Of a stretch of 64,000 bases of DNA, positions 1 through 10,625 are shown piece after piece (position 1 is the stretch's first letter; the number at the start of each line of letters is the position of its first letter). A model generated the notes under the pieces. That model saw only the letters and a list, made by a program, of their open reading frames with translations. It was not told the origin of the DNA and ran no database searches. The stretch comes from Anoxybacter fermentans (lineage in GTDB: Bacteria > Bacillota > Halanaerobiia > DY22613): the NCBI RefSeq assembly GCF_003991135.1, contig NZ_CP016379.1, positions 434,001 through 498,000 of the forward strand, in the 5' to 3' direction. Position numbers and translations under genes: made by a program.

Positions 1-3000
1 CCCCTTCGGGGTTGGTACTACCTTCAGTGGTAGAAGTGGAAAATCCTGAAAATATATTGTCCTTTGAAGCTCTTTTTGATCAAGATGTGCTTACACAACC
101 CATTTTATTGAACGGAAATGTGGAATATATTTACTTTAAATTTGATCAGGGAATAAACCCTGATGTAGTTAAATTTTATATTATTGAAAATTCAAACTGT
201 AGTTTTAGTCTGGAGTATTTGACTGAAGATGGTGGATGGAGTTCTGTTGCAGAGCTAAATTTAATTAATGGAAACCAGATGAATTCAGGTTGGAACCGTT
301 ATCCTATCAGTCTGGATCATCTAGTTAATCAGTTTCGTTTAAGAATCGAAAGATACAGTAAGACTGATCAAATTGGGATTGGTGAGATTGAGTTTTGGGG
401 CCAGACTTCTCAAGGGATTCCACTCAAAACTAAAGAGTATAAGATGGTAGAAGATGAGATTTTGGAGTTTCACGGTGGAAGTGGACCACAGGGGACTCCG
501 GAGCCAAAGAGTGTTCATGTTAAAATAGATGTTCCCATTCGCTATGTAGAAAAAGCAGAACTCATTTATGATATCTATGATTTAGAGTCCTATGTGGAAG
601 GTTTCTGGCAGATTAATGAAGGAGGATATCATTATTTAACTCCTTTAGGGGCACTTAATACATGGACAACAGCCATTGAAGAAATCGACCCTACTTTACT
701 GATTCAGGGAGAAAATAAGATTACATTTAAAGTAGGGAATAACAAAAAGAATGGATTTAAGATAACCAACGTCCGGTTGAAATTGTATTATGACAATGGT
801 GAGAGAACAATAAAACAGGTAGAAGGTTCTGGAAATAATGAACAGTTATTGTCTAACCTGATTGATGGAGATTTGAGTACCTATTGGGAGACAGATTGGC
901 AGGTTTATGATCAGGTTGTTTTAACCTTCCATTTGCCTGAGAAAACCGGGGTAGAGTATGTCACCTGGTTACAGGAATGTGAATTTGTTGACTCTATCAG
1001 GATTGAATATTTATCTTCTGGGGGTTGGGAGCTCTTTGCTCCAGAATTGACAGAAAAGGATCTTATAGAAGGGTGGAATGTGATTCAGACCAATCAAGCT
1101 GTAGAAACTGACCAGATTCGATTTGTTTTGCTTAATCCCAGGAAAAAACACTTGATTGGACCAATTTATGAAGTTATAGTCTGGGGAAGTAAGATCAAAT
1201 CCCGGAAGTTAAAACCTGATCTTATAATCAGTTATCCAGGGAATGGGGATGTTGTCAAAATTCAATCTTTAGTGAAAGGATTTGTTAGAGGGGATTATGA
1301 TCGAATAGAAATCAATGGCGAGCAGGTTACAGTAGAAAATAATTATTTTGAGACAGAAGTTAAATTGGACAAAGAGAGTACAGAAGAGAACTTTAGACGA
1401 ACCATTGTAGTAGAAGCTATCCGCGATGAAAGTGTGGTCAATGTGGATCAGGTTGATGTATATTTACAACCGACTCCTTTAGTAACCATTACTTCTCCTG
1501 AAGATGGATATCTGACAAATGCTGAAGAAGCGCTAATTGAAGGAGAAACAGATTTGCCTTCCCATGATTTATATATCAATGGAAACTGGTTTTCAACTGG
1601 CAGTCGGAATTTTCAGGCATATTATGCACTGGAGGAAGGAATAAATCAAATAACAATAGAAGCAGTTGCACAAAGGGGTCTTTCTGATTCTGAGACTATT
1701 TATGTACGGCGGGATAGCCAACCACCAATTATCTATTTTAATGAGGATTACAATAGTCTGGTATTAAATGAGAGTTTAAATTATTATCCAATTGAAGGAT
1801 ATATTGAAGATTATTCCCAATGTAGATTGTATGTTAATGGTATAGAAGTTGATTTACAGGATGAGTATTTTTCCTATTCAGCACAATTGCACCCAGGCTA
1901 TAATTATTTTACCTTTAGAGTTGTTGATGAATTAAATCAGGAGATAAGTACTGAAATTTGTCTTGTACAGGATTCAACTCCTCCTAATCCGTTTGTACCT
2001 GAAGCTGACCCGGCCGGATGGAGTCAGGTAACCCAGCCGGTAATAAGTTTCTTTACAACAGATGACCAGTCGGGAATGAATCACTATGAGATCAGCATTG
2101 ATGGAGGAGAATATGTAGAGGCTGAAAGCCCATATACTTTGCCCGTTCTTTCTGATGGAATACATACTATCCGGGTTAAGGCAGTTGACAATGTGGGATT
2201 AAGTACTGCTGGAACTGTTAAGGTATATGTGGATACTACTCCACCAGAACAGTTTATTCCAACAGCAGAGCCAGCAGATTGGAGTCAGGTAACTCAACCT
2301 GTAATAAGTTTTACTACCACTGATAAACATTCGGGAATTAACCATTATGAACTGAAAGTGGATGATGGTGAGTATATTACAGTAGAAAGTCCTTATACTC
2401 TGCCGGAGTTGGAAGATGGAGTGCATACAGTTTATGTAAAAGCTGTAGATAACGTAGGATTGGAAACAGTTACTACTGTTCAAGTATTTGTTGACACTAC
2501 TCCTCCGGAACCATTTACACCGGTAGCAGATCCGGCAGGCTGGAGTCAAAATACTCAACCTGTAATAACCTTTGCTACTACAGATAAAGCCTCTGGTATT
2601 AACCATTATGAACTTCAGATTGATGATGGTGAATTTATAACTGTAGAAAGTCCCTATAAATTGCCTGTATTATCTGATGGTATTCATGAAATTACAGTCA
2701 AAGCCATAGACAATGTAGGGCTTGAAACTATTGGGAAGACAAAGGTTTATGTTGATACAACATCCCCTGCAGTTCCTAAAGATTTTGAAGTCAATCCCGG
2801 TGATGGGGAGATAGTGGTTAAGTGGGCGGCAAATACCGAATGGGACCTGGTAGAATACCGTTTATATAGAGAACCTGCATGGAATGATGGAAATGTCCGG
2901 ATCATTGAACCTCTAGAGGAACCAGACTATATTGATCAGGAAGTAGTAAATGGTAATGAATATACCTATTATTTGGTTGCTGTTGACCATGTGGAAAATA

Positions 3001-5333
3001 TCAGTGATGCTACTGAAGCTTTGACTGAAAAAGCCGGTATTGCTAAAGTTGAGATAAATCCAGCAGAGGGCGGAGAAGTTGAATATGGCCGTGAAGTTGC
3101 TATAAATATTCCTGCTGAAGCCATGGAAGAGGAAGGGATTATACAGGTTACTGTAGCTGAGGATGAAGAAATACCTGAAACGACAAAAACGGTTGTAAGT
3201 AAGACTTATAAATTAGAAGTGATAGATGAAAATGGAGAGATAAAGGAGACAGATTTTAAGAAAGAAATTTCCATTGCAGTAAGTTATAATGAGGAGCAGA
3301 TTCCAGAAGGTTATACAGAATTTGACCTGGATGTCTATTACTACAATGAAGCTGATGGACTCTGGGTTGTGATGCCAAAGGTAGAAGTAGATATTGTCAG
3401 TAATAAAGTTATAATTACAAGTACCCATTTTTCGATGTATAATGTCCAGGTTACTGAAAATTACTCACCAGCAGCTGATGAATATAAAGATCTGGGGATA
3501 GCGCCTTATGGTACTTACTTTAAGAACAATCAGGAATATGTATCACCTTCTTCTGGAGCATTAAATGTCAATACGGTGGATGTGAATTTACCCGGGCGTA
3601 ATGGATTTGATTTGAAATTAGGTCGTATTTATAATTCCAATCAGGCAGTCTGGGATGTATTGGTAAAGAAGACTTCCCTTTATGCAGGTTTTGGTAATGG
3701 TTGGAGATGGAATATAGCAAGAATAGAGGATAACGATCATGGTCAGTATATCTATCTGGAAGATGGTACTGCGATAAAATGTGAGTGGAAAAAAGGAAAA
3801 TCAAATCACGGCTATCGTAAAAATACTTTTGAATATCATAAAGGACATCATTTTATTGCGATAAAGAAACAGCAAAAGGGGCTCTTTTTCTGGAATGATG
3901 TTGGTTATGAAATATACTTTAAAGATGGTACAAAATATGAATTTGATGAGTCCGGGCGTTTAGTAAGGATGATAGACCGTACTGGTCAAAATGAGATTAA
4001 TTTTGTTTATTCTGGTAATGAGCTTAAGTCAATTACAGATACCCTGCAGCGAAAAATTACCTTTCAATATTATAATGGTCGAGTTACTGCGATTTTTGTA
4101 AATGGGAAAGAATTTGTTACATATGGTTATACTGACGGTAGATTAACTTCAGTAAAAGATCGGATGAACCGCATTACTTCCTATGATTATGATGAATATA
4201 CCTTTAAAACAGGTTATTATGCAGAATATACGGTAAGGGTAGATTATGTAGATGAAAATAGAAAAGATGTAAGTGAAAAAATAGTTGAAGATAAAGTAAA
4301 AGTAATAAAAATTCCGCTACTTACTGAAATCAATTATCCAACAGGGGGAATTAGTAAATATAGTTATTCTATTTCAAGTGGGGTCAGAGTGAACTCTATA
4401 GATGATGTGATAAGTGGTGTAGATAATGAAGGATATAAATACGAAATAAAATATGATGGATATGTAAGAAGATATTATCTCAGTAGAAAATTGCAGGTAA
4501 AGAATCAGGTGCAATATCTTTCTGCTACAGATATTGAAGGGATTAATCCGATGAATTACAGTTTTGTGTATGAGGGTGACAGAATCATTAAAGCGATCGT
4601 AGAACAATTATATCAGCGAATAGAGATGGAATTTAATGAAGATGGTTTAAATACTGAAAAGAGAATTTATGATATAAAAGGGAATACAGATGGGGTATTG
4701 GTAGTTAAAGAACAGTATGACTATAATGACCAGAAAGCTATAATTGAAGAGAGAGTTTATCATGGGTATCAGACAATACCTTCATATATTCAAAAATTTG
4801 ATTATGACAATTGGGGAAATAAAATCTATCACTACAATAGTGAGAGTGGAGCAGAATTTTATTACCACTACCTCAATACAGATTCAAAAGGAATAACAGA
4901 TGTAGAATTTATGAAATATGATGAAAGCCAGGTAGCTGTAAATGGAAGAATTCACAACCTTTTAGCAGATCAGTTTGTATTGAATTATGATAGTGTGAGT
5001 AATAGATTTGTACCCCAGCAGACCCACTATCATTATGACAGTAAAGGCAATCTTATTACAGTGGCCAGACGTCATGGTAATAAATGGGTTAAGACCAGAT
5101 ATGAATATGACATCTATGGAAATGTGACCAGAATCATTGATCCATTGAATAATGTCACAGATAAGATTTATGATAGTGTTCATAATGCATTTCTGGTTAA
5201 AGTTATAAAAGATGCTGGAAAAGATGCAGATGGTATTTTACAGGAGCGGATTGTTACCCAGTATGGCTATGATGCTTGGTTTGAAGATATGGGAAATAGG
5301 CCCGGATGGTGCTTTAACAGAATATGGCTATGA
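1..5333 (+). CDS. Giant secreted RHS/YD-repeat protein, N-terminal part (5' end outside window, frameshifted at 3' end)
   Basis: The frame is already open at base 3, so the true start lies to the left of the window; the TTG at 12 is only the first possible start inside it. Visible in order: beta-rich discoidin-like regions, Ig-like segments, three near-identical Ig-like units (about residues 653-916), a fibronectin-III-like domain (917-1007), then from about residue 1175 the beginning of an RHS shell with YD repeats (for example YDEYTF and YEYDIYGN). RHS proteins form large extracellular cocoons carrying a C-terminal effector. The frame ends at a TGA soon after 5282, while the neighbouring frame continues the YD repeats without a break, so this and the next entry are one interrupted gene. 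A sequencing indel cannot be excluded. Confidence 0.85.
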   Translation, partial: PSGLVLPSVVEVENPENILSFEALFDQDVLTQPILLNGNVEYIYFKFDQGINPDVVKFYIIENSNCSFSLEYLTEDGGWSSVAELNLINGNQMNSGWNRYPISLDHLVNQFRLRIERYSKTDQIGIGEIEFWGQTSQGIPLKTKEYKMVEDEILEFHGGSGPQGTPEPKSVHVKIDVPIRYVEKAELIYDIYDLESYVEGFWQINEGGYHYLTPLGALNTWTTAIEEIDPTLLIQGENKITFKVGNNKKNGFKITNVRLKLYYDNGERTIKQVEGSGNNEQLLSNLIDGDLSTYWETDWQVYDQVVLTFHLPEKTGVEYVTWLQECEFVDSIRIEYLSSGGWELFAPELTEKDLIEGWNVIQTNQAVETDQIRFVLLNPRKKHLIGPIYEVIVWGSKIKSRKLKPDLIISYPGNGDVVKIQSLVKGFVRGDYDRIEINGEQVTVENNYFETEVKLDKESTEENFRRTIVVEAIRDESVVNVDQVDVYLQPTPLVTITSPEDGYLTNAEEALIEGETDLPSHDLYINGNWFSTGSRNFQAYYALEEGINQITIEAVAQRGLSDSETIYVRRDSQPPIIYFNEDYNSLVLNESLNYYPIEGYIEDYSQCRLYVNGIEVDLQDEYFSYSAQLHPGYNYFTFRVVDELNQEISTEICLVQDSTPPNPFVPEADPAGWSQVTQPVISFFTTDDQSGMNHYEISIDGGEYVEAESPYTLPVLSDGIHTIRVKAVDNVGLSTAGTVKVYVDTTPPEQFIPTAEPADWSQVTQPVISFTTTDKHSGINHYELKVDDGEYITVESPYTLPELEDGVHTVYVKAVDNVGLETVTTVQVFVDTTPPEPFTPVADPAGWSQNTQPVITFATTDKASGINHYELQIDDGEFITVESPYKLPVLSDGIHEITVKAIDNVGLETIGKTKVYVDTTSPAVPKDFEVNPGDGEIVVKWAANTEWDLVEYRLYREPAWNDGNVRIIEPLEEPDYIDQEVVNGNEYTYYLVAVDHVENISDATEALTEKAGIAKVEINPAEGGEVEYGREVAINIPAEAMEEEGIIQVTVAEDEEIPETTKTVVSKTYKLEVIDENGEIKETDFKKEISIAVSYNEEQIPEGYTEFDLDVYYYNEADGLWVVMPKVEVDIVSNKVIITSTHFSMYNVQVTENYSPAADEYKDLGIAPYGTYFKNNQEYVSPSSGALNVNTVDVNLPGRNGFDLKLGRIYNSNQAVWDVLVKKTSLYAGFGNGWRWNIARIEDNDHGQYIYLEDGTAIKCEWKKGKSNHGYRKNTFEYHKGHHFIAIKKQQKGLFFWNDVGYEIYFKDGTKYEFDESGRLVRMIDRTGQNEINFVYSGNELKSITDTLQRKITFQYYNGRVTAIFVNGKEFVTYGYTDGRLTSVKDRMNRITSYDYDEYTFKTGYYAEYTVRVDYVDENRKDVSEKIVEDKVKVIKIPLLTEINYPTGGISKYSYSISSGVRVNSIDDVISGVDNEGYKYEIKYDGYVRRYYLSRKLQVKNQVQYLSATDIEGINPMNYSFVYEGDRIIKAIVEQLYQRIEMEFNEDGLNTEKRIYDIKGNTDGVLVVKEQYDYNDQKAIIEERVYHGYQTIPSYIQKFDYDNWGNKIYHYNSESGAEFYYHYLNTDSKGITDVEFMKYDESQVAVNGRIHNLLADQFVLNYDSVSNRFVPQQTHYHYDSKGNLITVARRHGNKWVKTRYEYDIYGNVTRIIDPLNNVTDKIYDSVHNAFLVKVIKDAGKDADGILQERIVTQYGYDAWFEDMGNRPGWCFNRIWL
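1969..2757 (+). repeat. Three tandem 87-residue Ig-like units in the RHS protein
   Basis: Three consecutive units of about 261 bp. Each opens with D(S/T)TPP-P-F-P-A(D/E)PA-WSQ-TQPVI and ends with VKA-DNVGL. They are similar at DNA level but diverged in wobble positions, so the duplication is not recent. Such units usually act as stalk or spacer domains in surface proteins; that role is inferred. Confidence 0.85.
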
Positions 5334-8300
5334 TGATATTGGCCGTCTTGTCTGGATCAAATATCCGGATGATACAGATACCTTTACAGGAACTATTGGA
5401 AATTTAAACCCATCATATTATAGCAACCGGGATGACAATCTGGTCGAATTGCAGATTTATGATGATATTAATAATGTGACAACAGTTGCCAATGTAGTTC
5501 TGGGGATAAATACAATCGAATCTGCCATTGGTAAGATAAACAGTATTGTTGCTGACATACCTGAAGATAGTAATTTAACTATTTACAACTTAAATCGCTA
5601 TGTCTATGATGGGTTAAATAGATGGATAGAGTTGAGACAATATCTTAAGCATAGTGAACTGAGAGAGATAGATGGCAATATTCAAAGTTCACCATTTATC
5701 ACGAAGTTTGAGTATGATAGAGTTGGCAACAGGATAAAGGAGATTGATGCAGAAGGATATGTAACCTTTAAAGAGTATGATGGGTTAAATCGTCTGACAG
5801 ATATTTATTATCCAGATGATGTGAAATACAAGGCTGAACCTACAGCTGCAAACTATCATTTAGAGATTATATATGACCACAGAGAAAACAAAAGAACCAT
5901 TATTGATCCAGAAGGCAATATAACAGAGGAGATCAAGGATTGGAATGGCAATGTAGTGGAAGTTGCCAAATATGATAGTGAAACAAGGTATTCTTCTCAG
6001 GCAGTTTATGACAGGTTGGGTAATCAGGTAAGAATAGTAGATGCAAAAGGCCAGTGTTATGACTTTGTCTATGATGATTGGAATCAGCTGATAGAAAAGA
6101 TACTGCCTGAGACTGAGGTAATTCTGCCAGGTAGTAGTTCAATTACTTTTTATCGTCCAGTTATTCGTTATGAGTATGATGAGTTGGGCAGGAAGACAGC
6201 AGAGATTATGCCCAACGGAAATGCAACATCTACCCTGGGCGATTTCAGGACAGATTATATTTACGATGCTACTGGCCGTGTAATTAAGACTGTTGTAAAT
6301 AAATATAATGAGAATATGGTAACAAAGAACTATTATGATCCAGTAGGCAATTTGATTAAAACAGTTGATCCAGAAGGAAGGACAGTTAAGAAGGTCTATA
6401 ATCCACGGGGCTGGGTATTAGCTGAAATTGATCCACTGAACCGGATTACTTATCATCAGTATGATCAGCTTGGAAATGAGATAGCAGTAACAGACCCCAG
6501 AGGGGTAGTGGAATCTTTTAAAGCAAATTTTGATGGAATAGATGTTAAAATTCTCGGGACAAGTTACCGTTTAAATCCTGACTATACAACCAGATTTGAA
6601 TATGACAGTCTTTCCCGTCAGATAAAAACCATTGATGTAATGGGCAATACAACAGAGATCTGGTATGACAGGGTAGGCAACAAGAGAGTGGAGATTAATA
6701 AACCTGGTTCATATGATTCAAATTCCAGACCACGAATCACCCGTTATACCTATACTTCACAGTATTGGTTAAAGTCTGTTATTCGCGGGGATGATCTTAA
6801 GTATAAGGTAGAATATGAGTATGATAAGGCGGGGAATAAGATAAAAGAAATCTACCCTGACATTCAGGGTATGCCATCAGGAAGTAATTATTATAAATAT
6901 GAATATGATGGACTGGGCAGATTAGTGAAGGTTATAAGACCTGATGGAAGTTATGAGAGATATGGTTATGATGAGATAGGTAATCGTACATCAGTAACCA
7001 ATGGTAGAGGTTATACCACATATTATTATTACAATGGATTGAATAAACTGTCAGAAGTAATTGAACCAACAGGTTATAGCACCAGGTATTGGTATGACCC
7101 CAATGGCAATCTAGTTCGTAAATTGATGGCAAATGGCCTTTCTACTGATTACATTTACAATGATCTAAATCTATTGGTAGAAGAGGTAAAAGTAAGAGCT
7201 GGAGATGTAATGAGCTATAAGATGGCATATGATAAGACAGGAAATGTCATAGCCGCATCTGATCCACGCGGAAATATAACAGCCATAAGTTATTATGCTG
7301 ATGGACAGATTAAAGAACAGGTTTACTATAAACCTCTATGTGAAAATTATCAACTACCTGATTTAAGTCGGATAACAACAGATAGTGTACCAGCTGGATA
7401 TGTAGAAGAAGAGAGGATTATTTATAACTATGATAGAGCAGGTAACTTAATAAAAGTAGTGGATGGATTGGGTAGTTTGAGTTATACTTATGACAGATTA
7501 AACCAGATTATTGCAGAAACCCGTACAATTGACAGCAATTCATATACTACCCAATATGAATATGATTTTGTAGGAAATATTAGAAAGATAAAATATCCGG
7601 AGAGCAGTAAATGGATTACCTATGATTATAATGAGCTGAACCAGCTTATCAGTATCGGTGATATAGCAGATGATTTTGCCTATGACCCGGCAGGGAATTT
7701 AATTCAGATGAGATTTAACAATGGTGTAATTACTGCAATAACACCTGAGATAATGAGCAGACCAGAACAGATTGCAGTAAAGATACCAGGAGAAAATGGT
7801 ACATTAGAAGTGGCATTGGAGTTAAACTATGCCTATGATGCCAATGGAAACGTAATTCGCCGCAATAACAATATTTATACTTATGACGAACTTGATCGTT
7901 TAAAGACAGCAGAAATAGATGGAACTTTCCTGGTAGATACTCCGGCAAGGATGGGATATGCCCAGGATGATTATTTCATCAATGCAGTATTGGATTATGA
8001 ACTGAAAGATATAGAAGTAGATTTTGACTACGCAGCAAGTACAATAGGTTTGAAATTGAGTAATTTACAGAAGATTGGCCGGATAGAGTTAATCCCTGGG
8101 CAAATAGTAGATCACAGGATAAGTAAAGAAGGAATAAGGATCTTCTATAGGCAACATGCAGGTGAAGAGTATGAAGAATTATTGCCAGATCAATGGGTAT
8201 TTGACAAGGATGCCACAGGTAAGATAATCATTACTTTAAAATCCACTATCACAGCAGGGGAGATAAAGATTCACTCTAACTATGATGATAGGGATATTGT

Positions 8301-10155
8301 AACAGGAGAAGCAGTAAATAGAGTAGAGTTTAAAGGTTTATTGAAGGAAATGGTAAGGGTTTATGGCCGGTATGATCGAACAAAGATTACGTATGACTAT
8401 GATGCAGTAGGCAATCGAATTACAGAAACCTATACAGATGTTAATAACCATTACAATGTAACCTACTCTTATGAATATTATTCAGGTAGTAACCGTTTAA
8501 AGACCAGAGAAAGTCAGGATGTAGAAGGTTTTGCAGGATTGAATGGAAGTTATCTGGATGGGTTGATTAGAGTTGGGCCAGGCGAAAGGATGGCTTATAA
8601 GTATGACAAAGCTGGCAATTTAATTGCGAAAGGTAATACCTATACTTTAAGTGGTGATGATGTAACTTATACAGCTACATCAGGTAAAAGAACAGTATAT
8701 TGGGAGTATAAATATAATTCCCGGAATCGTTTGAGTGAAGTATGGAAGAATGAAGAAGAGATTGCCAGCTATGGATATGATTATTCGGGTAAGCGGTTAA
8801 AGGTAGTAGAAGGAGATAAAGTAACATATTACGTTTACAATTATTTAGACCAGGTAATTTTTGAGGATCACCGTACAGAAGGTAAGAAGATTTCATATAT
8901 TTATGCATTTGGCCAGCTAATAGCGAAAGTAGAAGGAATAGTAGGAAGTGATGCCGAAGTTCACTATTACCATCATGATAATCTTGGTTCTACGATGTTG
9001 ATGACAGACAAGGAAGGGAAGATAGTATTTGAGCAGGATTATGCACCATTTGGTCAAGATTTGTATAAGCCTGGGACAATAAAGCGACCAACCCAGAAAG
9101 TAGAACCAGGGTTTAAGTACACAGGCCAGAGAGAAGAAGTAAATATTGGGCTGTATTACTATAATGCAAGATATTATGACCCTGAGACCGGACGGTTTAT
9201 TACAGAAGATACTTATTCAGGTAATGTAATTAATCCACAGAGCCAGAATCTTTATATCTATGTATTACAGAATCCGTTAAAATATGTGGATCCTACAGGG
9301 TATATGGCGAATTTGACAGCTGGCACTGGAGGAATAACTTCAGAGTTAACTGATAAAGATATTGAACGGTTAAGAAAGATTGTTAATGATGATGATAGAT
9401 TAACTGCAGAAGAAAAACTGGATTTAAATGATACATTTAGCAATATTAATAGAAATTTAAAGAAATCAAATGCACAAATTATAGACCATCCAGATCTAGC
9501 GCGATTAACGAGTTTATATTTAGAGGGTAAAATTTCTTATGATGCATATCTTATCGCTTATGAAAGAGTTGCAGGAGAATTAAAGGACAAAAATATAGAA
9601 TGGAATGCAGATATAAATTGGTCAGCTTTGGCTGAAGGAACTGTAATTTTATTTTCTGGAGTTGGTCAAATGGTTACTGGAGGTGGTTTGATTCTAACTC
9701 CTGATGCTACTTTAATTACAAAAGGTATTGGAGGGTATATTTTGGTTCATGGTGCTTTTAATTTTGGGCAAGGTTTATCAACAATGGGTAAAGCTTTTTC
9801 AGGTGGTGGGGAGGGATTTAATCTATTACGTGAAAGATATGAGAAAATATTTGGTTTGAAAGGTGAAATTATTTATTTAACTATCGACATTGGTATAAGT
9901 CTTTATGGAACGGTGTCAGCAATTTCTGAAATAAGGGAATATTATCGACTTAAAAAAGGTGGTGTGCTAATCAAGAACGTACGGTATGGATTTAGTGAAA
10001 AGATATTACCATTTCCAGGTAGCTTGATAAGTAAAGGAAAACTTATATTTAATTTTGCAGGGCTTACCAATGATATTCCTGCATATAGGGGAGCTATAGG
10101 AGATTTGAGTTATAGTCTTAAAAATTATTTAAAAGAAGAGGAGGAAGATTATTGA
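5212..10155 (+). CDS. RHS repeat protein, C-terminal part with RHS core and variable tip
   Basis: Continuation of the upstream RHS gene; RHS similarity starts at about 5283, so the ATG at 5212 is nominal. More than twenty YD repeats (YDxxGNxxxxxD) run to about residue 1320, followed by the RHS core end signature: YYNARYYDPETGRFITED, Y-Y-NPL-Y-DPTGY (about 1316-1361). After DPTG the sequence changes to a unique tip of about 285 residues with glycine-rich hydrophobic stretches (GVGQMVTGGG, IGGYILVHGAFNFGQG). The tip resembles the DUF4225 type seen at ends of RHS/polymorphic toxins; that assignment is by impression only. The last four bases overlap the next gene, as in toxin-immunity pairs. Confidence 0.85.
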   Translation: MLEKMQMVFYRSGLLPSMAMMLGLKIWEIGPDGALTEYGYDDIGRLVWIKYPDDTDTFTGTIGNLNPSYYSNRDDNLVELQIYDDINNVTTVANVVLGINTIESAIGKINSIVADIPEDSNLTIYNLNRYVYDGLNRWIELRQYLKHSELREIDGNIQSSPFITKFEYDRVGNRIKEIDAEGYVTFKEYDGLNRLTDIYYPDDVKYKAEPTAANYHLEIIYDHRENKRTIIDPEGNITEEIKDWNGNVVEVAKYDSETRYSSQAVYDRLGNQVRIVDAKGQCYDFVYDDWNQLIEKILPETEVILPGSSSITFYRPVIRYEYDELGRKTAEIMPNGNATSTLGDFRTDYIYDATGRVIKTVVNKYNENMVTKNYYDPVGNLIKTVDPEGRTVKKVYNPRGWVLAEIDPLNRITYHQYDQLGNEIAVTDPRGVVESFKANFDGIDVKILGTSYRLNPDYTTRFEYDSLSRQIKTIDVMGNTTEIWYDRVGNKRVEINKPGSYDSNSRPRITRYTYTSQYWLKSVIRGDDLKYKVEYEYDKAGNKIKEIYPDIQGMPSGSNYYKYEYDGLGRLVKVIRPDGSYERYGYDEIGNRTSVTNGRGYTTYYYYNGLNKLSEVIEPTGYSTRYWYDPNGNLVRKLMANGLSTDYIYNDLNLLVEEVKVRAGDVMSYKMAYDKTGNVIAASDPRGNITAISYYADGQIKEQVYYKPLCENYQLPDLSRITTDSVPAGYVEEERIIYNYDRAGNLIKVVDGLGSLSYTYDRLNQIIAETRTIDSNSYTTQYEYDFVGNIRKIKYPESSKWITYDYNELNQLISIGDIADDFAYDPAGNLIQMRFNNGVITAITPEIMSRPEQIAVKIPGENGTLEVALELNYAYDANGNVIRRNNNIYTYDELDRLKTAEIDGTFLVDTPARMGYAQDDYFINAVLDYELKDIEVDFDYAASTIGLKLSNLQKIGRIELIPGQIVDHRISKEGIRIFYRQHAGEEYEELLPDQWVFDKDATGKIIITLKSTITAGEIKIHSNYDDRDIVTGEAVNRVEFKGLLKEMVRVYGRYDRTKITYDYDAVGNRITETYTDVNNHYNVTYSYEYYSGSNRLKTRESQDVEGFAGLNGSYLDGLIRVGPGERMAYKYDKAGNLIAKGNTYTLSGDDVTYTATSGKRTVYWEYKYNSRNRLSEVWKNEEEIASYGYDYSGKRLKVVEGDKVTYYVYNYLDQVIFEDHRTEGKKISYIYAFGQLIAKVEGIVGSDAEVHYYHHDNLGSTMLMTDKEGKIVFEQDYAPFGQDLYKPGTIKRPTQKVEPGFKYTGQREEVNIGLYYYNARYYDPETGRFITEDTYSGNVINPQSQNLYIYVLQNPLKYVDPTGYMANLTAGTGGITSELTDKDIERLRKIVNDDDRLTAEEKLDLNDTFSNINRNLKKSNAQIIDHPDLARLTSLYLEGKISYDAYLIAYERVAGELKDKNIEWNADINWSALAEGTVILFSGVGQMVTGGGLILTPDATLITKGIGGYILVHGAFNFGQGLSTMGKAFSGGGEGFNLLRERYEKIFGLKGEIIYLTIDIGISLYGTVSAISEIREYYRLKKGGVLIKNVRYGFSEKILPFPGSLISKGKLIFNFAGLTNDIPAYRGAIGDLSYSLKNYLKEEEEDY
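5280..5282 (+). other. One-base frameshift in the RHS gene
   Basis: Upstream reading gives YGYDAW and then loses RHS similarity (FEDMGNRPGW, stop). Dropping one T from the TTT at 5280-5282 restores AWLKIWEIGPDGALTEYGYD. The shift is therefore a +1 base. It may be a real mutation, a phase-variable T tract (only three Ts, so unlikely) or a sequencing error. Confidence 0.75.
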
Positions 10156-10508
10156 GAAAGATTAGGAGAAAATTTACCTGGAGACTTTTACTTAAAAGTT
10201 TCATTATTTCTATATTAATAATTGCTGGTATGGTTATTTGGGGCTGGAAATTGGGATTAGAAGATTATTATTTACTATCAGTAGTAGTATATATAAGTAT
10301 GATAATAGGTTTAACAATTGTTTTAACAATTATCCAAACTTTAACACCAAATTATTTTGTTGGACAGTTTTTTGGGTTAGTTTTAGCTATAGTATTTATA
10401 ATTGTATGGTTAATTGCTTATATTATATGTTTTAAAATCTTTGGGATAAATATATTTGAAATATATTTTGATTTAAACAGGATGAAATTTATAATAAAAC
10501 CCCATTAA
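10152..10508 (+). CDS. Small three-helix membrane protein, candidate immunity protein for the RHS tip
   Basis: A 118-residue protein starting at a TTG that overlaps the RHS stop (ATTGA), which implies translational coupling. A basic N-terminus (RKIRRKFTWR) is followed by about three hydrophobic helices (residues 15-32, 41-60, 72-95). No family is recognised. Its position directly after the variable RHS tip and its membrane nature suggest a cognate immunity protein against a membrane-acting tip; this is inference. Base composition is even more AT-rich than its neighbours. An ORF in another frame inside it (10238-10435) is a shadow. Confidence 0.7.
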   Translation: MRKIRRKFTWRLLLKSFIISILIIAGMVIWGWKLGLEDYYLLSVVVYISMIIGLTIVLTIIQTLTPNYFVGQFFGLVLAIVFIIVWLIAYIICFKIFGINIFEIYFDLNRMKFIIKPH

Positions 10509-10588
10509 GATATAAAATGTTTTTAAATTAGATAAGAGGATTAAGAAAACAAGGACAAGTTATTTGATAATGTGAAAAAGATTTTAAC

Positions 10589-10625
10589 GGCTGTTGACAG
10601 AAATCTAAAGGTCAACAGCCCTTTT
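10589..10625 (+). terminator. Rho-independent terminator after the RHS/immunity pair
   Basis: Perfect 10-bp stem GGCTGTTGAC (10589-10598) and GTCAACAGCC (10611-10620), followed by CTTTTT. The same stem sequence recurs in the terminator at 34788. Confidence 0.85.

Noticed and set aside
2199-2606. Antisense frame of 135 codons in the RHS gene
   Set aside because: Shadow of the three repeated Ig-like units on the plus strand; no start signals.
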